Below are positions 7,639 to 12,671 of a stretch of 16,724 nucleotides of DNA, piece by piece (positions within the stretch are counted from its first letter, which is position 1; each line of letters opens with the position of its first letter). Source of the DNA: an uncultured Bacilli bacterium (GTDB lineage: Bacteria; Bacillota_I; Bacilli_A; RF39; UBA660). Below the pieces are notes generated by a model. That model was not told the origin of the DNA. It did no database searches and saw only the letters and a list, made by a program, of their open reading frames with translations. The stretch lies in assembly GCA_910587775.1 (NCBI GenBank), contig CAJUNF010000032.1, positions 1-16,724 of the forward strand, given 5' to 3'. The translations under genes were made by a program, and so were the position numbers.

Positions 7639-8154
7639 TTAGTTGATTTTTTTAACACTTAATGTTGCATTTACGCCACTACCTAAAGTTACTCCAACTG
7701 CTAATAGTGCCGAAATTGCCATATCTATTACTGCACCTGCTGCTAAAGTTACAATTACACTTCCGCTGTATATTGAATCAACACCAACAGATAATATTCT
7801 TGATATAACAGTTGCAGGAATATTTGTTCCATTATTTCGAACTGCTAAAGTTAGTGTAGTTCCTAGTGCTACAGATACATTACTAAAATAATTAATTTCG
7901 TATGTTCCTGCTTCTGTTACAGTTATACTATTTGCTGGAGTATATGTTGTGTTAAAATTTGGCATTGAATTAGCTAAAGGGATTTGTGTTGCAGTACCAA
8001 TAGCTAAATTTATTGTTTGTGGAGTATTACTATATTTCCCACCATATGCATTTAAACCATTTGCTGGTCCAGTAGCGCCAGTAGGACCGGTTAGACCTTG
8101 AGGACCTGTAGGTCCTTGAGGAATAACAAAATTTAATAAATAATCTGAATTCAT
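7639..8154 (-). CDS. Collagen-like protein with BclA-C-type head domain (third piece of the split stalk protein)
   Basis: A 171-residue protein. It starts MNSDYLLNFVIPQG, then a short Gly-X-Y run (about 14-31, GPTGPQGLTGPTGATGP), then a globular domain from about residue 36 to the end with GGKYSNTPQTINL, TYEINYFSNVSVALGT, VRNNGTNIPATVISRI and SGSVIVTLAAG. This is the pattern of the BclA C-terminal trimeric jelly-roll head found on exosporium and surface collagens. There is no signal peptide or N-terminal anchoring module. The opening LNFVIPQGPTGP is what in related collagen-like proteins I recall follows the GTVTTGxPGT linker in mid-protein, so this gene starts in the middle of a module. The RBS AAAGGA lies 8 nt upstream. 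The gap of 30 nt from the preceding stop keeps it in the same frame as the two upstream genes. Confidence 0.85.
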   Translation of the reverse strand: MNSDYLLNFVIPQGPTGPQGLTGPTGATGPANGLNAYGGKYSNTPQTINLAIGTATQIPLANSMPNFNTTYTPANSITVTEAGTYEINYFSNVSVALGTTLTLAVRNNGTNIPATVISRILSVGVDSIYSGSVIVTLAAGAVIDMAISALLAVGVTLGSGVNATLSVKKIN

Positions 8155-8184
8155 TTAAAATATCCTTTCTTTTAATATTTTTAA

Positions 8185-8487
8185 TTAATTTGTAATAGGG
8201 GTAATTGTAACATTGGCTTCTGTTCCTGGATCGCCAGTAGTAACAGTTCCAATTGTCAAGGATGGAGCAGGACCTGTTTCTCCGGTTGGCCCAGTAATGC
8301 CTTGAATACCTTGAGGACCAGTAGCACCAGTAGGACCAGTTAGACCTTGAATTCCTTGTAAACCTTGAGGACCTGTTTCTCCGGTTGGTCCAGTAATGCC
8401 TTGAATTCCTTGAGGACCAGTAGCACCAGTAGGACCAGTTGGACCTTGAGGAATAACGAAATCAATTGTATATCCAGTTGGATTCAT
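8185..8487 (-). CDS. Short collagen-like protein (middle piece of the split stalk protein)
   Basis: A 100-residue protein: MNPTGYTIDFVIPQ, an uninterrupted Gly-X-Y run (15-73, mostly GPT, GAT, GPQ, GIQ, GET), then APSLTIGTVTTGDPGTEANV and a short end ITPITN. Both ends are halves of one recurring linker module: the front is the FVIPQG half and the back is the GTVTTGDPGTEA half. It has neither the Cys-rich N-terminal module nor a head domain, so on its own it is only a rod. A 33-residue (99-bp) internal repeat gives two near-identical copies of the segment beginning at 8270 and 8369. RBS GAGAGGTGA precedes the ATG with 7 As between. It lies 24 nt after the upstream stop, in the same frame. It could form mixed trimers with its neighbours; this is inference. 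Confidence 0.8.
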   Translation of the reverse strand: MNPTGYTIDFVIPQGPTGPTGATGPQGIQGITGPTGETGPQGLQGIQGLTGPTGATGPQGIQGITGPTGETGPAPSLTIGTVTTGDPGTEANVTITPITN

Positions 8488-8574
8488 TTTTTTTCACCTC
8501 TCTTTATTTTATTATGCAGGAGTTATTGTAACACTGGCTTCTGTTCCTGGATCGCCAGTAGTAACAGTTCCAAT
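8215..8574 (-). repeat. Duplicated linker sequence, 39 identical bases at 8215-8253 and 8536-8574
   Basis: The stretch coding for most of the GTVTTGDPGTEA linker is identical over 39 nt at the 3' ends of the two adjacent collagen-like genes, with strong similarity on both sides. This points to a recent duplication or gene conversion between them. Confidence 0.85.
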
Positions 8575-9177
8575 AGCTAAGTTTGGCGCTGGACCAGTGA
8601 TACCTTGAATACCTTGAGGACCAGTGGCGCCAGTAGGGCCAGTTAGACCTTGAATACCTTGAGGACCAGTAGCACCAGTAGGACCAGTTAGACCTTGAAT
8701 GCCTTGTGGACCAGTAGCACCAGTAGGACCGGTTAGACCTTGAATGCCTTGTGAACCTGTAGCACCAATAGGCCCTTGAATTCCTTGTAAACCTTGAGGA
8801 CCAGTGGCACCAGTAGGCCCTTGGATTCCTTGTAGACCTTGAGGACCAGTAGTACCAGTAGGTCCTTGAATTCCTTGTAAGCCTTGAGGACCAGTGGCAC
8901 CAGTAGGCCCTTGAACACCTTGTAGGCCTTGAGGACCGGTGGCACCAATAGGCCCTTGAATTCCTTGTAAACCTTGAGGACCTGTAGCGCCTGCTGGACC
9001 TTGAATTCCTTGAGGTCCTGTTGGACCAGTAGGACCACCAGAAGGACCAGTAGGGCCAGTAGGACCGGTAGGACCAATTAATTGTCTTCCTGAGCAGCAA
9101 CAACCTTGAGGAATATGATTTTCAGCATATTCACGAACAGTACGTTCTGCACGATTGTAAGCGTTATTACATGTCAT
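8512..9177 (-). CDS. Collagen-like stalk protein with Cys-rich N-terminal module (first piece of the split stalk protein)
   Basis: A 221-residue protein. Residues 1-34 form a module (AYNRAERTVREYAENHIPQ, then GCCCSGRQLI) shared with the neighbouring gene at 9270-9935. Residues 35-198 are Gly-X-Y triplets, nearly uninterrupted (one extra Gly at about 47-48). Nine tandem 15-residue units run from 63 to 197, the first five of QGLQGIQ type and the last four of QGIQGLT/QGIQGIT type. The protein ends PNLAIGTVTTGDPGTEA plus seven residues, i.e. in the middle of a linker module, without a head domain. There is no signal peptide, as in spore-surface collagens assembled from the mother cell, so an exosporium-like location is possible but unproven. 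RBS AAAAGGAGA upstream. Other open minus-strand frames here are by-products of the 45-bp repeat. Confidence 0.85.
   Translation of the reverse strand: MTCNNAYNRAERTVREYAENHIPQGCCCSGRQLIGPTGPTGPTGPSGGPTGPTGPQGIQGPAGATGPQGLQGIQGPIGATGPQGLQGVQGPTGATGPQGLQGIQGPTGTTGPQGLQGIQGPTGATGPQGLQGIQGPIGATGSQGIQGLTGPTGATGPQGIQGLTGPTGATGPQGIQGLTGPTGATGPQGIQGITGPAPNLAIGTVTTGDPGTEASVTITPA
8587..8991 (-). repeat. Nine tandem 45-bp coding repeats (collagen-like)
   Basis: Nine consecutive 15-codon units encoding GATGPQG(L/I)QG(I/V/L)(Q/T)GP(T/I/A). Units 1-5 (the 5' part of the gene, higher coordinates) and units 6-9 form two sequence classes, suggesting two separate expansions. Because 45 is divisible by 3, unequal exchange changes rod length without frameshift. 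Confidence 0.9.
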
Positions 9178-9901
9178 GTTCTTTTCTCCTTTTCTATTTA
9201 TTTTTTGTAAAATTTTGAATATCTTTAATAAAAAGATTATAAAGTTTAGTAATTAATAGTTTTTAAATTTTATTTAGTAATAATTTCTGTTTTGCATAAA
9301 GATACAAAACTTGGATTAGAATTGTTATTTTCTACTACTACAACCATTCCATATTCATTCTTTAAAATTGTCCCTTGAGCTACTGTTTGACCTCCAGCAT
9401 TTATACATACTCCTGTAGTTCCAACTGGCAAATATGAACGAATTGCAGCTTCACAAATTGCATCGCATCCTGTTGGTAGGGGAGAAGGTGCTGGTAAATA
9501 TGTTATATTGTTGTTGTAAGAACTACTTGTGATAGTAATAGATGCAATTCTACAAAGTGAAATTCCTTCTTGTGGAATGCCTTGAGCATTTATTAACTGA
9601 AATATACCTGAATCTGGATTATTATTAGGTCCAGGTAAGAGTGATCCAGCTCTACCACTAGCATTATTACCACTTTCCATAGCTATAATTAAATTGTCAT
9701 TAGGATATAAATTTATTATTTGTTCTATTATATTTCTCATTTGATTTACACAATTACATGAAGCTGAATTGGCATTGTTTCCCGCAGGACCAGTAGGGCC
9801 TTGAATACCTTGTGGACCTGTTGGACCAGTAGGTCCAATTAATTGACTTCCAGAACAACAGCAACTCTGCGGAATATGATTTTCAGCATATTCACGAACA
9901 G
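9110..9901 (-). repeat. Duplicated N-terminal module sequence, 31 identical bases at 9110-9140 and 9871-9901
   Basis: The DNA encoding VREYAENHIP in the two upstream collagen-like genes is identical over 31 nt, with diverged sequence on either side. The downstream parts of the two proteins are unrelated, so the shared N-terminal module has been copied as a unit. Confidence 0.85.
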
Positions 9902-9935
9902 CACATTCTGCACGTTTATATGCACTATTAGACAT
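9270..9935 (-). CDS. Collagen-like protein with Cys-rich N-terminal module and a distinct C-terminal domain
   Basis: A 221-residue protein. Residues 1-33 (AYKRAECAVREYAENHIPQ, then SCCCSGSQLI) match the N-terminal module of the 8512-9177 gene. Only six Gly-X-Y triplets follow (about 34-52). The rest is a separate domain beginning ASCNCVNQMRNIIEQIINLYP, with SGNNASGRAGSLLPGP, ISLCRIASITI, CDAICEAAIRSYLPVGTTG, GGQTVAQGTILKNEYGMVVVV and a closing SLCKTEIITK. Seven further Cys in this domain suggest disulfide or cross-linked assembly, as in spore coat/exosporium proteins. I recall similar tails in collagen-like proteins of gut Firmicutes but cannot name the family. RBS AAAGGAGG lies just upstream of the ATG. 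A possible SigK-like promoter is at 9955-9981. It is probably the first gene of the cluster: the 92-nt gap to the next gene has a weak hairpin (9221-9237) without a U tract. Confidence 0.8.
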   Translation of the reverse strand: MSNSAYKRAECAVREYAENHIPQSCCCSGSQLIGPTGPTGPQGIQGPTGPAGNNANSASCNCVNQMRNIIEQIINLYPNDNLIIAMESGNNASGRAGSLLPGPNNNPDSGIFQLINAQGIPQEGISLCRIASITITSSSYNNNITYLPAPSPLPTGCDAICEAAIRSYLPVGTTGVCINAGGQTVAQGTILKNEYGMVVVVENNNSNPSFVSLCKTEIITK

Positions 9936-9954
9936 TTTTTCCTCCTTTCCATAG

Positions 9955-9981
9955 TATATTATGATGTTTTTTTTTATGTGT
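9955..9981 (-). promoter_or_regulatory. Candidate SigK-like (sporulation mother-cell) promoter of the collagen-like cluster
   Basis: On the minus strand, AC (9980-9981), exactly 16 nt, then CATAATATA (9955-9963), fitting AC-N16-CATANNNTA as known for Bacillus SigK. A housekeeping reading (TATACT as -10) lacks a usable -35. The consensus is short and the DNA AT-rich, so a chance match is possible. Confidence 0.35.
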
Positions 9982-10015
9982 CTGTTCGAATGTCATGGTT
10001 TTCTTTCTTTATGTT

Positions 10016-10024
10016 TGTTATAAT
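10016..10024 (+). promoter_or_regulatory. Extended -10 promoter of the TtcA-type gene
   Basis: TG-T-TATAAT at 10016-10024: a perfect -10 hexamer (10019-10024) with the TGn extension, 18 nt before the ATG at 10043. No good -35 is seen, which is usual for extended -10 promoters. Confidence 0.6.
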
Positions 10025-10042
10025 TTAGTGACAGGTGAAACT

Positions 10043-10864
10043 ATGAATAAGATTATTGAAATTGAGCGAAGTATTATAAAAAAATATAGAAAAGAAATAT
10101 GGCAAAAATTTGTAAAGGCTATTAATGATTATCAATTAATTCAAGAAGGGGATAAAATAGGTGTTTGTATTTCTGGTGGTAAAGATTCTTTTTTAATGGC
10201 AAAATGTTTTCAAGAAATACAAAGACATGGTATTTTACATTTTGATTTAGAATTTATAGTGATGAACCCTGGATATAGTAAAGAGAATGAAAATTTGATC
10301 AAACAAAATGCTCAAGAAATGGGAATTCCAATTCAGATATTTTATTCAGATATCTTTGAAGTTGTAAATCATCTTGATGAAGGTAATCCTTGCTATTTAT
10401 GCGCGCGAATGAGAAGGGGATATTTATACCAATTTGCAAAAGATTTGGGATGTAATAAAATTGCTTTGGCTCATCATTTTGATGATGTAATTGAAACTAC
10501 ATTATTATCTATGTTATATGGTGGAGAGATTAAAACTATGATGCCTAAATTACATAGTGATCATTTTCTAGGATTAGAATTAATTCGTCCTATGTATTTA
10601 GTTCATGAAAAAGATATTATTAGTTGGAGTAAATATAATCAATTAACTTTTTTAAATTGTGCATGTCGTTTTACTGAAAAAAATGATAAATTTGGGGAAG
10701 AAACCAGTAAGAGAAAAGAAATGAAACGATTAATAGAAAATTTTCGTAAAACCAATCCATACATAGTACAGAATATATTTAAAAGTGTAGAGAATGTAAA
10801 TTTAAATTGTGTCATTTCTTATCATAAAAATGGAAAAAGAACTCATTTCTTAGATGATTATTAA
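10043..10864 (+). CDS. ttcA: TtcA-type tRNA 2-thiocytidine synthetase (PP-loop ATPase)
   Basis: A 273-residue protein expected to activate cytidine 32 of tRNA by adenylation and thiolate it, using an iron-sulfur cluster. Visible: PP-loop SGGKDS (44-49), C117-x2-C120 (NPCYLCARMRRG), a further Cys pair C206/C208 (LNCACRF) giving the third cluster ligand, and ALAHHFDDVIETTLLSMLYGG (141-161), the family's H-x-x-DD-x-ET block. The ATG at 10043 is chosen because AGGTGA (10033-10038) is its RBS. The ATG at 9995 lacks one, and its extra residues run through the promoter. Related PP-loop enzymes (TilS, TtuA) are the main alternatives, but the CxxC-plus-Cys arrangement favours TtcA. Monocistronic, converging with the small gene at 10866-11240, with stop codons 1 nt apart. 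Confidence 0.85.
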   Translation: MNKIIEIERSIIKKYRKEIWQKFVKAINDYQLIQEGDKIGVCISGGKDSFLMAKCFQEIQRHGILHFDLEFIVMNPGYSKENENLIKQNAQEMGIPIQIFYSDIFEVVNHLDEGNPCYLCARMRRGYLYQFAKDLGCNKIALAHHFDDVIETTLLSMLYGGEIKTMMPKLHSDHFLGLELIRPMYLVHEKDIISWSKYNQLTFLNCACRFTEKNDKFGEETSKRKEMKRLIENFRKTNPYIVQNIFKSVENVNLNCVISYHKNGKRTHFLDDY

Positions 10865-10884
10865 TCTAAGTAGAGTTCTTTTTT
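10834..10884. terminator. Bidirectional terminator containing both stop codons of ttcA and the 124-aa gene
   Basis: A5-GAACTC (10834-10844), small internal loop, CTTAGAT (10849-10855), 8-nt loop, ATCTAAG (10864-10870), small internal loop, GAGTTC-T6 (10873-10884). The ttcA stop is at 10862-10864 and the opposing stop at 10866-10868, both at the top of the hairpin. Confidence 0.9.
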
Positions 10885-11240
10885 AAGTTTTGGAGTTCTT
10901 GTTCTATTTTTTGAAGTTCTTGTAGTATAAAATCTACTTCACTTCTTTGATTTTGATTTGATTTGTTTGAGTTTGATGTATATGGACCACCACCATGTTT
11001 TGCTTTTTTACTGTTAATATTAATGTTAGTATTTTCAATTCTACTTTCAATTAGTTGTTGTTGAGAGGCATTTGTTAAAACGTATTGTCCAACTAATTCA
11101 AACCAGTTTCCTATAGCGTTTTGTTCATTAACGTCCAAATCTCCAACTAGTATGGCTCCGACTAAAACAGCTGTAAAGGAAAAGGTAGTTGGATCGATAT
11201 TGGGAGGAAAATTATTATTTGGAGGCATATTTTCTTGCAT
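10866..11240 (-). CDS. Small protein with a conserved-looking hydrophobic core domain (unrecognised)
   Basis: A 124-residue protein. The N-terminus (1-17) is rich in Asn and Pro. Residues about 20-65 form a compact hydrophobic/acidic domain, FSFTAVLVGAILVGDLDV then NEQNAIGNWFELVGQYVL and TNASQQQLIE, which I recall as a recurring motif (LxxxEQNxxGNxLxxxGQxLxTNAxQQ) in uncharacterised small proteins of gut Firmicutes, with no known function. A polar Asn/Ser/Lys linker follows, then a C-terminal amphipathic coiled coil (about 98-120, EVDFILQELQKIEQELQNLKK). There is no signal peptide, and the hydrophobic stretch is short for a TM. RBS AGGGAG lies 5 nt before the ATG. It is separated from the upstream J-like gene by a terminator, so it probably has its own promoter. 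Confidence 0.7.
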   Translation of the reverse strand: MQENMPPNNNFPPNIDPTTFSFTAVLVGAILVGDLDVNEQNAIGNWFELVGQYVLTNASQQQLIESRIENTNININSKKAKHGGGPYTSNSNKSNQNQRSEVDFILQELQKIEQELQNLKKNST

Positions 11241-11272
11241 AAGACTCCCTCTTATAGTAGTTTATGATTTAT

Positions 11273-11316
11273 AAAAAAAATTAGAAGAACTAGTTAAGTT
11301 TTTCTAATTCTTCTAA
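11273..11316 (-). terminator. Minus-strand terminator overlapping the end of the J-like coiled-coil gene
   Basis: Reading on the minus strand: TTAGAAGAA (11316-11308), T, TAG, 10-nt loop, CTA, G, TTCTTCTAA (11289-11281), then T8 (11280-11273). The stem is about 13 bp with one G-T pair. The stop codon of the 344-aa gene (11290-11292) lies inside the hairpin. Confidence 0.85.
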
Positions 11317-12324
11317 GATTTTTTGATACTCATCATTTTGAGTTAATGTATTTTTGTATTGTTTTAGTAAGCTATTTTTGGCGATAATTAATAGTTCATT
11401 GTTTTCTTCTTTAATTTGTTTGTTTAAGTTAGCTAATTTAGGGATTAATTGTTCTTCTATTTTTTCTTTTTGTTCTTGTAATAATTCTTTATTTATTTTA
11501 TTAAAGTTAATTGGCACTTGATTTATTTCTTGAGAATCTTTTATATTATTTTCTTTAAAATCATTATAGAGCTCTTCTATTTGTAGTGTTTCTATTTCTT
11601 CATTTTGTTCGTTGTTTTCCAAGACTTTCTTTGTAAGAATACTTTCATTTTCCGTTATTTTAGAATTTATTTTGCTTAATTCATTAATGTGATTATTTAA
11701 AATTTCAATTATAGAAGGATCTTCTATTAAATTTTTATAAGCGTTTAAGCGTATTGGGTCAGTAAGTATTTCATAATATTGATTTATTTGATCTATTTTT
11801 TTATTTTTTTCATTTGTATTTAATGTATAAGCATGATTTTCAAGCATTTCTCTTGCATTAATTAGTTGTTCTGGTGAAAATTGTTCTGGGAGATTAAAAA
11901 AAGAGAAGATATCAATTATTTTTTCTTGTTCAAAAAATTTAGAATAATTAATTCTATCTTGATAATTTTTTAGGTAATTAAGTCGTAATTCAGAGCTTTC
12001 TAAAATTTCATTTATATTATTATATTTCGTAATTTGATTTTCAGCATTTTTGATTTCAAACTCAATTTGTTTTTTTGTATTATTATCCAAATTCGTTTCT
12101 AAAGATTGTTTTAAAGAGTTAATTGAAATTTCATATTGCTTTTTTATATTCTCAATTTCTTTTTTATAAATATTCTTTTTTTCTTCTGTCAGTTCACAAA
12201 TATTTTTTATAGTTGTGTTTAAAAGAGTGGGAATATCAATTAATTTTCTTTCTGCATCATATAAAATAGAATCAATCTTTGTTTGCTCTTGTATTTTTTC
12301 CCATATTTTATTAAAAATTCCCAT
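11290..12324 (-). CDS. Coiled-coil protein with an internal J-like domain lacking the HPD motif
   Basis: A 344-residue, very Lys/Glu/Asn/Ile-rich protein. Residues about 30-125 and 205-344 are predicted long coiled coils. Between them, residues about 137-201 read as a J-domain: IIDIFSFFNLPEQFSPEQLI (helices I/II), AREMLENHAYTLN, then KIDQINQYYEILTDPIRLNA and YKNL, matching the J-domain helix III/IV signature (I..INxAYEVLxDPxxRxxYD). Where J-proteins have His-Pro-Asp, the aligned site reads His-Ala-Tyr (164-166), so stimulation of DnaK ATPase is unlikely. There is no signal peptide or TM, so it is cytosolic and possibly a scaffold. The RBS is poor (only an ATGGG-like run upstream), which leaves the start less certain. 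A promoter lies at 12356-12364. I do not recognise a named family. Confidence 0.75.
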   Translation of the reverse strand: MGIFNKIWEKIQEQTKIDSILYDAERKLIDIPTLLNTTIKNICELTEEKKNIYKKEIENIKKQYEISINSLKQSLETNLDNNTKKQIEFEIKNAENQITKYNNINEILESSELRLNYLKNYQDRINYSKFFEQEKIIDIFSFFNLPEQFSPEQLINAREMLENHAYTLNTNEKNKKIDQINQYYEILTDPIRLNAYKNLIEDPSIIEILNNHINELSKINSKITENESILTKKVLENNEQNEEIETLQIEELYNDFKENNIKDSQEINQVPINFNKINKELLQEQKEKIEEQLIPKLANLNKQIKEENNELLIIAKNSLLKQYKNTLTQNDEYQKILEELEKLN

Positions 12325-12355
12325 AATTAAAACCCATACTTTCTATTCTTTGGAT

Positions 12356-12364
12356 ATTATATCA
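12356..12364 (-). promoter_or_regulatory. Extended -10 promoter of the J-like coiled-coil gene
   Basis: On the minus strand TG-A-TATAAT (12364-12356): a perfect -10 with the TGn extension, 31 nt before the ATG at 12324. Upstream, TTTTTG at 17-nt spacing is a weak -35. It faces away from feoA, whose own promoter I could not place. Confidence 0.6.
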
Positions 12365-12449
12365 TAAATTAAAGAAATCAAAAAAAATTTTAGGCGCAGA
12401 TGTTAAATTATTCTCATATATTACCTATAGGAAGTTTAGGGGGATTATT

Positions 12450-12671
12450 ATGTCTTTAGTAGATATGAAAATAGGTGAGATATGTAAAATTTTATCTATT
12501 AATAACGAGGATCATTTGAAACGAAGACTTTATGATTTGGGTTTTTTTCCTGGAAGTTTAGTTGAGTGTGTTTTAATTAGTCCTTTTTCTAGTCCTATTT
12601 TATTTAAAGTTAATGGTGCACTTATTGCTCTTAGAAAAAGTGATGCTATTAGAATTGAGGTGGAACGATGA
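12450..12671 (+). CDS. feoA: FeoA, small SH3-like protein of the ferrous iron transport system
   Basis: 73 residues, the usual FeoA length. It shows the FeoA pattern: MKIGEICKILSI (6-17), RRLYDLGFFPGSLVECVL (25-42, the LxxLGxxPGxxVxV core) and a final VNGALIALRKSDAIRIEV (54-71). FeoA is a cytoplasmic partner needed for FeoB-mediated Fe2+ uptake. A strong RBS (AGGGGG, 12438-12443) precedes the ATG. The last codons overlap feoB by 4 nt (ATGA), so translational coupling is expected. I found no convincing Fur-type palindrome in 12365-12449, so iron control is expected from the family but not shown here. Confidence 0.95.
   Translation: MSLVDMKIGEICKILSINNEDHLKRRLYDLGFFPGSLVECVLISPFSSPILFKVNGALIALRKSDAIRIEVER

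Noticed and set aside
8587..8991. Regular short repeats that could be mistaken for a CRISPR array
   Set aside because: Units are contiguous 45-bp coding repeats without unique spacers, translating to collagen-like triplets.
8504..9103. Long open minus-strand frames in other phases across the collagen repeats (Ser/Tyr/Trp/Arg-rich and Leu/Val-rich)
   Set aside because: They arise because the 45-bp repeat is a multiple of three and low in stops; the Gly-X-Y frame has the RBS, the N-terminal module and the linker.
9221..9237. Hairpin between the two upstream collagen-like genes as a terminator
   Set aside because: Only a 6-bp AT-rich stem with no U tract on the minus strand.
12365..12449. Fur box upstream of feoA
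   Set aside because: A stretch around 12402-12417 only loosely resembles half of a Fur palindrome and fails as a 7-1-7 inverted repeat.
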